This document shows positions 9,501-16,416 of a DNA stretch of 16,416 nt, piece by piece. Every line of letters starts with the position of its first letter. Positions within the stretch are counted from its first letter, which is position 1. The stretch comes from Hymenopellis radicata (Eukaryota; Basidiomycota; Agaricomycetes; Agaricales; Physalacriaceae). The translations under genes and the position numbers were made by a program. The DNA lies in contig JADNRX010001000.1 in the NCBI GenBank assembly GCA_015501595.1, positions 1 through 16,416 on the forward strand, in the 5' to 3' direction. The notes below the pieces were generated by a model, which did no database searches, was not told the DNA's origin, and was given only the letters and a program-made list of their open reading frames with translations.

Positions 9501-9900
9501 CTACAGCCACAGGTGGTCATGTAATATTTCAACATATATCATACGCACTTCACGTAAGGCGTCATTCTTCGTCTCTCGTTCAGCCTTTTCCTCCTTGGAG
9601 AGTCCTGCGAGGAGAGTTGACTCTGCAGCATCTGCGGCGACTAATTGGGCCGGAGTAGCGATAGGTGGTATCTTCCCATCGGCAAGGTCATTGTTCAGGC
9701 TGGGCAGATTCCCGTACGTGAGATTATAGCGAGTCACCATAACCTCGGCGAATTTCTTCATGCCATTGGATACTTTGGCTTCCACCCATTCCACTTTGTG
9801 TCGAGAAAAAAAATTCAATCTTGGAGCCGTGGATAAAATGAAGGCGACCGCGAGCGCCCGTGCGAGCGACAGAAGCAGAACTCTTCTTCGTTTTGGCTAT
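9501..9900 (-). pseudogene. Decayed hypothetical basidiomycete protein
   Basis: On the minus strand the frame reads AKTKKSSASVARTGARGRL, then HFIHGSKIEFF, then SRHKVEWVEAKVSNGMKKF and on to a helical, charged tail ending at TAG (9501-9503). The pattern of a basic start, a GR..-HG-K...F segment and an EW.EA helix resembles a small uncharacterised protein type that I believe recurs in mushroom genomes. That is recollection, not verified. Two breaks are visible. Where ATG is expected, CCACC is followed by ATA (9898-9900). The T8 run (A8 at 9806-9813 on the plus strand) adds one base, so the frame before and after it differs. The run could also be a sequencing error. An upstream exon supplying another start cannot be excluded. 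Confidence 0.5.
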
Positions 9901-9950
9901 GGTGGATGAGACTGAGCTGTAAACAAGCAGACCTCAATTGGAAACTCTGA

Positions 9951-9963
9951 AACCCTAACCCTA
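9951..9963. repeat. Short telomere-like motif (CCCTAA x about 2)
   Basis: AACCCTAACCCTA matches two units of the TTAGGG-type telomere repeat on the complementary strand. It is too short to be more than a possible interstitial trace or chance. Confidence 0.3.
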
Positions 9964-10112
9964 GGTTCACACAAATACAGACAGAGTAATGCTTTGTATT
10001 CGAGGCAATGGAAACTAGCTAATTCAGCACGAGTCACGACGATAAATCAAAATTCCGCACTTAAGGGCTCCTGTAAATTCAACTCGGGTTTCATCCAAAC
10101 ACTAACTCCAGC

Positions 10113-10955
10113 CTATTTTTGGTCCACCATGTACCTTTCAGCGTCAGAACTAGAAATGAATAAGTCTTCATAGCAAGCGCAAAGCTGAAATACGTACATG
10201 TCGTTAAAACTAATAGGGGCATCATCCTTAGAGTACACTACGAACCAAATTTGTTCATCAGGTTCTCGGGAGACACGGGTCAAAGTAGATGGCGCGGGCT
10301 GGGATCGAGAACGAGTAACCGACGGTGGAGATAGCGGGATGGATGGATATAGCCATGTAGAAGTAGGAGAAGTAGGAGTTCGAGGTGACTGGACAGATGT
10401 AAACGTAGACCGAGAAGGTGTAGCAGTCGTACGGATGCTATGACCGCGGCCTTGTGAGGTAGATGGAGCTGGAACGGGACTCGCAGGTGTGGGGACAGGC
10501 AGATTGAACTTGGAACATCGATCAGATGTGTATGCAACAGATTGCATTGAGCATTGGTGGGGAGACATGAGACCTTGATCGTGGTGGAGGATCCCGCAAT
10601 CGATGCATGCTCCCCAGCTCTGCATGCCTTTGAACTTCGAGCCGGGGACATTTACGCAGTGAGGCGAACAGGAATCCCTGATAATTTGTTAGATAGATAA
10701 AATTGAAAGCCAGAACACGTACCAGCCAGTCCAGACGCCTATCTCTAACCCATTGGTAACGACATAGAACTTATGCTTGGGGTGACAAGGACCCGTAATT
10801 CTCAGATTCTCGTCTCCGAGGTCGTAGATGAAGGGTGGTATACAAGAGTAAAGTGATTCCGAAGTATTCTGGCCAGCGGCAGCCCCAACGCTGTTGATGG
10901 ACCGCTGCATGGTGGTGGAAGAGAGATGAGTTTGATATCTGATGTGATCGACCAT
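10113..10955 (-). CDS. RNase H1 N-terminal-like (viroplasmin-type) domain protein, 249 aa, 3 exons
   Basis: On the minus strand the exons are 10955-10723, 10677-10198 and 10149-10113, with introns of 45 and 48 nt (both GTACGT..CAG/TAG). The joined frame is 750 nt and ends in TAG. Residues about 60-108 read HPKHKFYVVTNGLEIGVWTGW, then DSCSPHCVNVPGSKFKG, then MQSW. This matches the RNase H1 N-terminal/caulimovirus viroplasmin-like fold pattern (x-F/Y-Y-V-V-x-x-G-x-x-x-G-V-x-x-x-W ... V-x-G-x-x-F-K-x-F). In RNase H1 that domain binds RNA:DNA hybrids or dsRNA. There is no RNase H catalytic domain here. Residues about 140-200 are a Pro/Ser/Thr-rich, probably disordered linker, and the C-terminus carries a strand-like EQIWFVVYSKDDAPISFND. 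Cysteines at about residues 81, 85, 102, 105 and 120 could hold zinc, but this is speculative. It lies between two dead KDZ genes and looks intact. Confidence 0.66.
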
Positions 10956-11255
10956 ACGGCTTTTATGATACTCTGATTCCCTGATGCACTTATCTCAGTC
11001 TTTGTCTCATGCCTGCACTTTACTCGTTGTTTGACTCTGGATTAATTCCGCATGACTCTTCCCTGGTCTACTTGACATATTCTGGACGGCCGTCTACTCT
11101 TCAACAGCTTGTAAACTTCGAATCATTTTGGAATCGCTGGAACCGTCTGAATTCCTTTCCGGTCTTGCTCTGCTCAGTCTCATATCAACCATGGCCGCTA
11201 ACATGCCGTGTATTTAAATAGCTACTTCTCATGTAATCTTCAGCACGTCCAACCA
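10956..11255. promoter_or_regulatory. Divergent intergenic region between the RNase H1-N-like gene and the second KDZ gene
   Basis: These 300 bp separate the minus-strand start at 10955 from the plus-strand start at 11256, so they should hold both promoters. A 70-codon ORF at 11009-11221 has no features that distinguish it from chance. No clear TATA box, operator or repeat was recognised. Confidence 0.4.
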
Positions 11256-12352
11256 ATGAATACGTCTCTTATGCCAATCAAGCGCAAGAGGGAGGGTAAG
11301 ACCTTTGGGGTCTATCACCAAAACAAACCCCACACGTCAAGTTATACAGAAGTCGACCTCGACGACACCCACGCTCCTCGAAGGAGTCGTACCACAGCCC
11401 ACTTGGCTGACCATACTTCTGACGACTCGGCAGCAGAGGACATAGACACGCTTGCATGCGCCGCCCTCACCGATCAATTCACGTACATGCTTAGGCAGAC
11501 ATTCAACGATATGGATTACTATCCGGACCACGAGAATAATGGTGCCGATGACGGCGTACACATCAACGTCAAGAACATCAAGAAGACGTACGATAGCACG
11601 GCAAGTTGTTTGAATTATCTAGTCTGACCATTTTCTCATGCTTCTGCTAGCGCAATCCGATGAAAATTTGGTGGAATTTCCGTGAGGATATTCTAAAGAG
11701 GCTTCTAGTCCTTGATGGGACTGACAGCACTGCCGGCGAAATGTGTCGTCGCTGCCAGAAAGAAGGATGTGTGGCGCAGTATCGCTGCTGCGACAACAGC
11801 TGTTTCGGACTCGGTCTCGTGTGCCAGGATTGTATTGTAGACCATCACGAGCACCTCCCGCTGCACTGGATCGAAGTTCGTGTTATTTTATTCTTCTTGT
11901 TTGCAATAAACTCATTTATCTACAGGTTTGGAACAATAACTACTACGAGTCGGTCACTCTGCGCGAGCTAGGCTTATCTGTCACGGTGGGCCATGCTCAT
12001 GGCGGCGGCTGCCCCCATCAATACACGACAACGAAGGAATTCACCGTTCTTCACACCAATGGTATTCACGGTGTTGACGTTGGCTTCTGCGGCTGTTACG
12101 GAGCAGATCCCGAGCCGCGGAACTTGCTGCTTCAAGCCGTGTGGTATCCTTCGACACCGCTTTCACCTGAGATGGGTATTACATTCGAGTTACTCCGACA
12201 ATCTCACGCGCTGAATTGCAACGCCAAACTCCCAGCTTGGGATCTCTGGAAAGCGCTTCAGACTTTGACGAGGACCGTACAGGATCATCGTCGCCAAATA
12301 GGTACAAGGTTCTCCTTTGCTGTCTGAGGCAATGGCGCCACTTGCAGATGTG
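11256..12352 (+). pseudogene. Second KDZ/CxC2 transposase, N-terminal part, interrupted by insertions (KDZ2)
   Basis: The ATG at 11256 opens exon 1 (11256-11600), which carries the basic patch MPIKRKREGK and an acidic middle. The first intron (11601-11650) has a GC donor (GCAAGT) instead of GT. It joins YDST to RNPMKIWWNF, as in other KDZ proteins. Exon 2 (11651-11875) holds the cysteine cluster C-R-R-C ... YRCCDNSCFGLGLVCQDC ... HEHLPLHWIE. After intron 11876-11925, exon 3 gives VWNNNYY..TLRELGLS, VGHAHGGGCPH, LHTNGIHGVDVGFCGC and TFELLRQSHALN. A one-base loss near 12270 shifts the frame, after which SPNRYKVLLCCLRQWRHLQM continues the family pattern. At 12352 the reading frame is cut by hAT-like element 2. 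The catalytic domain lies beyond the insertions and is not in the window. Two intron positions, before the PM..W motif and just before the Trp after the cysteine cluster, match those of KDZ1 in place and phase. Confidence 0.85.
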
Positions 12353-12361
12353 TAGTGAATA

Positions 12362-12475
12362 GCGCGGGTACGGGTTACCCGGTCCGGATCCGGGTCGGGT
12401 CATGTGTCGGGTAGGGGTCGGGTGGCGGTCCGAGTACCCGTCGGGAACCCGGCAACCCGTTTTCACCCGTGCTGG
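12362..12475. repeat. Left subterminal CGGGT/ACCCG array of hAT-like element 2
   Basis: GCGGGTACGGGTTACCCGG, CCGGATCCGGGTCGGGT and CCCGTCGGGAACCCGG-type words are packed into about 115 bp. Many are palindromic (GGTTACCC, CCGGATCCGG). This mirrors the right-end array at 13425-13562 and is the probable transposase recognition region. Confidence 0.72.
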
Positions 12476-13424
12476 TGATCAGCATGAGAGTTTGGCATGG
12501 CAATTATTTGCCAAGTGTCTGCTTACTATTGACTATATATTTTTAGTGATTTTCTCGAATTTATCTGGGCTCAATAGAGCCCAACGTCGTTGAGAAACAG
12601 CGAATTTCTGCGATCGCCGAGCTGGCCGAGGGTTCCGGCAATTGCCGGATAAGGATTGATCGGCTCTGATCATGGCTCTTTCCCTCCTCCCACCACAGCA
12701 CAACGTTCCCGTCATGCTCGTTGGCCCCAGAATTTTTCTGGGGCCTTTCTTACTTGTTTGCTGCGCTCTCTTTGGCTTTCCTGGTGCGGTTTGGCTTCAC
12801 GCCGACCGCTGCGCCCTCGGATTCATTCTGGGGTGCATTCTGGCGCTCGTCTGTATGACGGCGCCCTTTCTGGACGACTTACAACGCGTAAGCCCTCAGC
12901 ACGATGCAGCAATGCTATTGGAGGGCTTGTAGTGGACAGATTGGCCTCGACCGCGCCTGTATTCGCCTTCTGTCGTCTCTGTATAGCGGCGTCTTCGCGA
13001 GGATGGCTTACAACAGCCGCCAGGATGACTTTTTCATTCGGCTCTCTCAATGATCGACGCGCGTGGGTAAGCCTCCCCGGCGGAGGCCTAACATCTCTGG
13101 AGGATCTGGATTTTGGGCTGCAAGGCGTCGCGGCGCATCCCGCCTCAACCGTGCATATTTACTCTGTCTTTTCTTTTCTTTTCTCAGTTCCATGCAGCCT
13201 GTCATCACCTTCCTCGCGTATACCGTCTCCTTGCACGCGTCGTCTCGTCGGCCCCGCCATATCCTCACCACCATGTTCCACCCTACTCCCCACCTGGTTG
13301 CACTTGGTTGAGCCGCGGTTCTTGCTCTTGCAAGTAGCCGGGGCCTCACCAGTGCGTATCGTGCACGTCGATAACCCCGCGCAATTGCTCGGGGGTCGTC
13401 GGCGGGCACGAATTGCGTGGCAGC

Positions 13425-13562
13425 CTTACGGGTACGGGTACACCCACCACCCGTTTCGCACTCGAGGGTAGAATAGCGGGTTACCCGTACCCGATGCGCG
13501 GGTACGGGTATTGAACCGGGTTCGGGGCGGGAGCGCTCACGAGCACCCGTACCCGACCCGCG
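13425..13562. repeat. Right subterminal CGGGT/ACCCG array of hAT-like element 2
   Basis: Repeated CGGGTACGGGTA, CGGGTTACCCGTACCCG and ACCCGTACCCGACCCG words occur in inverted arrangement to the left array. It includes AGAATAGCGGGTTACCCG (about 13471-13488), a partial internal echo of the terminal repeat AATAGCGCGGGT. Confidence 0.72.
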
Positions 13563-13580
13563 CTATTCACTACAGATGTG

Positions 13581-13612
13581 TTTGGTTGCGGGCCGGGGAC
13601 ATGACGTTGGGG
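13581..13612 (+). pseudogene. Short KDZ2 exon remnant between two insertions
   Basis: These 32 bases follow the right target duplication and continue the KDZ2 frame as LVAGRGHDVG. They end abruptly where the 79-bp direct repeat of the Ngaro-like element begins. Together with 11256-12352 this is one gene split by an insertion. The rest should lie beyond the right edge of the window. Confidence 0.7.
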
Positions 13613-13691
13613 CCTATGCTTTCAGATCACACGGAGTTAGGCCAAATCGGACCCCAAGGGCCTCATCAATTAAGCGTATCGTAAAGTGCCT
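13613..13691. repeat. 79-bp direct repeat, copy 1 (outer, B2-like)
   Basis: Begins CCTATGCTTTCAGATCACAC and ends GTAAAGTGCCT. It is identical to 14583-14661. The flanks differ on both sides (GG before and TACAG after, against GA and ACTG), so the boundary is sharp. It directly abuts the KDZ2 coding remnant and marks the retrotransposon's end. Confidence 0.9.
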
Positions 13692-13860
13692 TACAGTACA
13701 TGGTAGATAATACATGAAATGTAGTTACTGTAATTACAGTGGGAGAGGTGGGAGGGGACGCAAAAAAGCGGAGCTAACTGTGACCAGATAACACAGATTA
13801 GCTGGAGGGGAGTGAGACAGTGCAGAGAGCGCACCTGTGACCAGATAGCCCACAGAAGTG

Positions 13861-14500
13861 TCCTTGATAAGGAGTCCTTGAAAAGGAATGGGTATCTGGG
13901 CACAAAAGGCATCAGCTCTGAAGAGCTGGATATGAGACATTGGCACATACTGGAAGCAGAGGGAGCAGGAAGAGCTGTAGGGCTCTGGGGCTGTGGCAAA
14001 TGGTTCCAATAGACTTCTAGGGTGCCAATGCATCAGTCCTGAGCAAGAGGACTGGGTAGAGCAAGTGCTGCTTGCCTGGGAGAGCAAAAGTGCGAATTTC
14101 CCACAAATTGGACACTTTGGGCCTGTCTGGACTGGTTTTGGGGCTGGCTAGGCGGCTTCAGACAGTGCTCTAGAGGGGTATGGCATCAGTCCTGAGCAGG
14201 AGGACTGGAGGGATCACGAACTGCTTGCCTCTGGGAGAAGGTGATGGTAAGAGGCAGAAGGCAGAGCGTGGGAACTTTTGCCTAAACCTTCTAGGGCGCC
14301 CTGTGAGTGGCCTCTGTTGTTACTACAACACCAGACACAGGCTAGACAAGTCTAGGAAGAGCTCAGAGGATGGAGTAGCTGCAGTAATAGCAGCAGAGAG
14401 TCAGCATTTAGTCAAACAATGCAGATTTTTGACTAAATGATGATTTGACTCGGTTTGACTCGGTTAAGCTAACTGAGTGGACTCCCTGAAGCAGGGAGTT
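13861..14500. repeat. Array of six short hairpins in the block between the direct repeats
   Basis: Perfect inverted repeats occur at 13861-13873 (TCCTT/AAGGA), 13875-13887 (TCCTT/AAGGA), 13913-13928 (CAGCTC/GAGCTG), 14034-14054 (CAGTCCT/AGGACTG), 14187-14207 (CAGTCCT/AGGACTG) and 14481-14499 (ACTCCCTG/CAGGGAGT). All have loops of 3-7 nt, mostly beginning with GA. The two CAGTCCT hairpins lie in a diverged duplication of about 60 bp (14023-14084 and 14178-14240). Stem sequences vary while pairing is kept, so structure rather than sequence may be selected. Confidence 0.65.
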
Positions 14501-14582
14501 AGGTATAGGGGTATGGAGAGGTGTGGGGCATGCAGAGGCCTCTGAAAATGCTCCCTACCCTTGGAATCCGCATTTACATCGA

Positions 14583-14661
14583 CCTATGCTTTCAGATCAC
14601 ACGGAGTTAGGCCAAATCGGACCCCAAGGGCCTCATCAATTAAGCGTATCGTAAAGTGCCT
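14583..14661. repeat. 79-bp direct repeat, copy 2 (inner, B1-like)
   Basis: Exact copy of 13613-13691, in the same orientation and 970 bp away. It lies 80 bp past the stop codon of the recombinase gene. Identity over 79 bp points to a recent insertion, because both copies descend from one template during YR-element replication. Confidence 0.9.
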
Positions 14662-14740
14662 ACTGTGCTATGCATGTGTGTAGTGGAGGGGTGGATGGAG
14701 GTGAAGAAAGATGTTTACGAAACGCAAGATGAGGAAGGTT

Positions 14741-15745
14741 TTAATAGGAGGATTTCTTTTGAGCTGCTAACTGCTGAGCGGCACGCACTGCTGGATGGTC
14801 GCGTATATAGATCTTCCAAGCAGATGATGACCAACGACCTAAGGCTTGGAGAATAGATTCAGCCAGTCCCAGAGATGCGTAGTGTGTTATGCCTCCAGAA
14901 CGGACTGAATGACCACCAAACTCTTTATTCACCAGCGCAAAGAATTTGGATTCAAACCAGGATCGAGTTGGTACCACGCCGTTGTCACGTATGAAGAGTG
15001 CCGCTCGAGCACCATGCAGCTTATCTCTGCGCAAGACATACCGTTTCAGAAGAGCAATTGGATCAGCCTCTTTCTGAGTAGTAAACAGTATATCAGTGCC
15101 CTGATAGAATGGATCGCTTTTATGATAAGGCAAGCGATAGCCAGCGTATCCAGGTTCAAATTTGAGACTGGATCGCTTGATGATCTTCTTCCAATCACGA
15201 AGTTTCTTCTGATTAGGCTGCACCAGTTCTCCCATCCGGTGAACAGCATAGAAGGCACATGACATGATGGTGGCAAAAAGAAGATCATCGTACTTCTGAG
15301 TCTGATTTGCGATATTGACAAAGAGTTGAAGGTGATGGATGCGAAGTGGAGGTTTCCTATGTATAGGATCCGCTCTCACCTTCTTAGCACCTCGGATAGT
15401 AGCTTGGACGAGTGCAGATGCACGAGCGTCAGCAAAGTGAGGATAGAACTCTTTGAGGAAATGTTTCGCGCCAGACAAGTATTTTGGAGCAGAAGCAATG
15501 AATTGTGATGTGTACGCAATGTAACGAGATAAGGTCTCCGGAGTAGGATCCAAAGACAGGTTATGTGTTTTACAGAAGTGAGCGTAATCTCTGGCACCAG
15601 TAGAGTAATTAAGACATGTAGAAGTCTCAATAGCATGAGCCTGCAAGTATAAGACAAGTTCATCTAATTTCTGCAAGTCCATGGATGGGCGAGGGGGACG
15701 AGTGCGTCTCCCCTCACCCAATGCCTCTAAAAGCAATCTCTCCAT
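14741..15745 (-). CDS. Tyrosine recombinase (integrase) of the Ngaro-like element, 334 aa, intact
   Basis: Catalyses site-specific insertion of the circular DNA copy of the retrotransposon. Residues 21-115 form the SAM-like/core-binding domain (helical, SYSTGARDYAHFCKTHNL-like region). The catalytic domain follows with all expected residues: Arg170 in VHRMGEL, Lys209 in LPYHKSDPF, His279 and Arg282 in GGHSVRSGG, Trp305 in GRWSS (in place of the second His) and nucleophile Tyr313 in WKIYIRDHP. No stop or frameshift interrupts it. The stop is at 14741-14743. The start used is the Met at 15745, but the frame stays open upstream and overlaps the end of the RT/RNase H frame (stop at 15727), so translation may begin earlier or by frameshift. 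Compared with the broken RT/RH part, this ORF is surprisingly well preserved. Confidence 0.88.
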   Translation of the reverse strand: MERLLLEALGEGRRTRPPRPSMDLQKLDELVLYLQAHAIETSTCLNYSTGARDYAHFCKTHNLSLDPTPETLSRYIAYTSQFIASAPKYLSGAKHFLKEFYPHFADARASALVQATIRGAKKVRADPIHRKPPLRIHHLQLFVNIANQTQKYDDLLFATIMSCAFYAVHRMGELVQPNQKKLRDWKKIIKRSSLKFEPGYAGYRLPYHKSDPFYQGTDILFTTQKEADPIALLKRYVLRRDKLHGARAALFIRDNGVVPTRSWFESKFFALVNKEFGGHSVRSGGITHYASLGLAESILQALGRWSSSAWKIYIRDHPAVRAAQQLAAQKKSSY

Positions 15746-16416
15746 CGCACCGGCAGGAGCTCTCGAGGTGGCTCCATAATGCGGATGCGGTAGGAGGGAA
15801 ACTGTTTCTGGAAGTCAGAGAACAGCAAGCGGGACAACATGTCTGCCATCACATTGTCAACCCCGCGGATGTGCCTCACACGTACGTCAATGCCTGTACG
15901 CATGACAATGTCTGCAATAGCAAGGAGGATAGCATTGTGACTTGACTGAGAAGCAGCCAGAGTATCGAACACTGAGACGGAGTCGAGGCTGTCAGAATGA
16001 ATCAACAGCGTACGAGGTGGATAGGACGAGAGGCGGCATGATGGACAGCACATAAGATAGCTAACAGCTCTCTGAAGAAGGTATCAACTCCGGTTGTAGT
16101 TCGGAGTCGATAGCAAAAGCCATTTCCAGCATATACAAAGGAAAGGCCCAGATTGCTAGCATCTGTCCAACAGACCATATCGGCCCTCTGTATCGTCCCA
16201 AGCCTGCGCATTGACGAAGCGCACTCCGATACAGTGTCGCAATGCATTGACAAACCAAGTGAGGTCAGATCTAACCTCAAGGTTCAATGGAATGCCTTTG
16301 TACTGCAGGGTTTTACCGCTGATCTTGCGGTAGAGCTCTGTAAAGTGCTGGCCGTGCCCAAGGCAGCACATTCAAAGCCCAGTTGAGATAACCACCCAAG
16401 GATAGCCATTCCTGAG
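15727..16416 (-). pseudogene. Reverse transcriptase C-terminus and RNase H of the Ngaro-like element (partial, frameshifted)
   Basis: The minus-strand frames together give a thumb-like region (ISGKTLQYKGIPLNLEVRSDL, then TWFVNALRHCIGVRF, about 16203-16330). An RNase H domain follows with its four acidic residues: Asp in CWTDAS (about 16160), Glu in FFRELLAIL (about 16076), Asp in LLIHSDSLDS (about 16000) and Asp in GVDNVMADMLSRL (about 15860). The pieces lie in different frames. An extra base near 16185 separates FVNAQAWDDTE from ADMVCWTDAS, and a second shift at about 16015-16035 separates CAVHHAASRP from TLLIHSDS. The frame also appears disturbed near 16370. The polymerase core lies beyond the window edge. 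This copy could not make a working RT/RH, though its RNase H residues are still readable. Confidence 0.78.

Larger units (their letters stand above)
12353..13572. mobile_element. Non-autonomous hAT-like element 2 (1220 bp, complete), inside KDZ2
   Basis: TAGTGAATAGCGCGGGT at 12353-12369 is exactly inverted at 13556-13572. The element is flanked by a perfect 8-bp duplication, CAGATGTG at 12345-12352 and 13573-13580. Dense CGGGT/ACCCG words occupy both subterminal regions. No transposase was recognised inside. The longest open frame (12656-13471) has no coding-like character and overlaps open frames on the other strand. Removing the element and one copy of the duplication leaves a KDZ reading frame that runs on as HLQMC-LVAGRGHD, which shows that the element landed in an already existing coding sequence. 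It has the same plan as element 1 (TAG start, 8-bp duplication, about 1.1-1.2 kb, subterminal arrays) but no shared sequence was seen apart from the terminal TAG. Confidence 0.88.
13613..16416 (-). mobile_element. Ngaro-like tyrosine-recombinase (YR) retrotransposon, 3' portion, minus strand
   Basis: Read on the minus strand, the order is reverse transcriptase/RNase H, then tyrosine recombinase, then an 80-bp spacer, then repeat, about 890-bp block, repeat. This fits the known Ngaro layout (gag, RT-RH, YR, then B1-A2-B2), where B1 and B2 are identical and A2 should copy the element's 5' end A1. Identical 79-bp copies at 14583-14661 and 13613-13691 play the part of B1 and B2. No methyltransferase domain, as found in DIRS proper, was seen after the recombinase. 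YR elements normally make no target duplication, so its left edge in KDZ2 is taken from the start of the repeat. The 5' end, with gag and most of the RT, lies outside the window. Confidence 0.72.

Noticed and set aside
9951..9963. Interstitial telomere or chromosome-end signal
   Set aside because: Only about two repeat units are present, which can occur by chance. It was kept only as a low-confidence note.
12656..13471. 271-codon ORF inside hAT-like element 2 with hydrophobic runs (possible membrane protein)
   Set aside because: No known motif. It overlaps comparably long ORFs in other frames and strands, and GC-rich sequence makes long chance ORFs likely. No hAT dimerisation or DDE motif was seen.
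13613..14661. 79-bp repeats considered as LTRs or as a target duplication
   Set aside because: Both copies lie on the same side of the coding region and in direct orientation about 0.9 kb apart, without TG..CA ends. They are too long for a target duplication.
14741..15745. Recombinase considered as a Crypton or Starship captain gene
   Set aside because: It lies directly downstream of an RT/RNase H frame and next to split direct repeats, which fits an Ngaro-type retroelement. Cryptons and Starships have no RT.
1..16416. tRNA, rRNA, riboswitch or CRISPR array
   Set aside because: No cloverleaf, conserved rRNA segment or regularly spaced repeat-spacer pattern was recognised by eye. The direct repeats present belong to mobile elements.

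Overview
The window looks like a gene-poor, transposon-rich stretch of a filamentous basidiomycete (probably Agaricomycete) genome. The reasons are many very short GT-AG introns (about 45-58 nt), two KDZ (Kyakuja-Dileera-Zisupton) transposase genes with the CxC2-type cysteine cluster typical of mushrooms and polypores, an RNase H1 N-terminal-like (viroplasmin) protein of a type common in these fungi, and an Ngaro-like tyrosine-recombinase retrotransposon. No rRNA, tRNA, CRISPR or bacterial-type feature was seen.

Layout. Positions 13-3337 hold four small intron-bearing genes in tandem on the plus strand, about 190-200 bp apart. None is recognisable and the first is cut by the window edge. Positions 3338-4031 hold only unconvincing open fragments. 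Positions 4040-5175 are a complete non-autonomous hAT-like element with an 18-bp terminal inverted repeat, a perfect 8-bp target duplication and dense GACTC/GAGTC subterminal arrays. It sits about 60 bp upstream of a full-length but dead KDZ transposase gene (5243-9257, ten exons, several stops and frameshifts). On the minus strand follow a decayed small gene (9501-9900) and an apparently intact three-exon gene with an RNase H1 N-terminal-like domain (10113-10955).

From 11256 a second KDZ gene begins. It is broken first by another complete hAT-like element (12353-13572; 17-bp inverted repeat, perfect 8-bp duplication, CGGGT/ACCCG subterminal arrays). A second break, 32 bp past that target duplication, is the 3' end of an Ngaro-like retrotransposon lying on the minus strand (about 13613 to beyond 16416). 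The retrotransposon shows two identical 79-bp direct repeats about 0.9 kb apart, an intact tyrosine recombinase ORF with all catalytic residues, and a frameshifted reverse transcriptase/RNase H tail.

How it fits together: most of the window is a graveyard of DNA and YR elements nested in each other. The four-gene cassette at the left, the RNase H1-N-like gene and the recombinase ORF are the only coding units that look intact. The parts most worth a second look are the two hAT-like elements built on one plan with different subterminal words, the hairpin array between the Ngaro repeats, and the uncharacterised tandem cassette.
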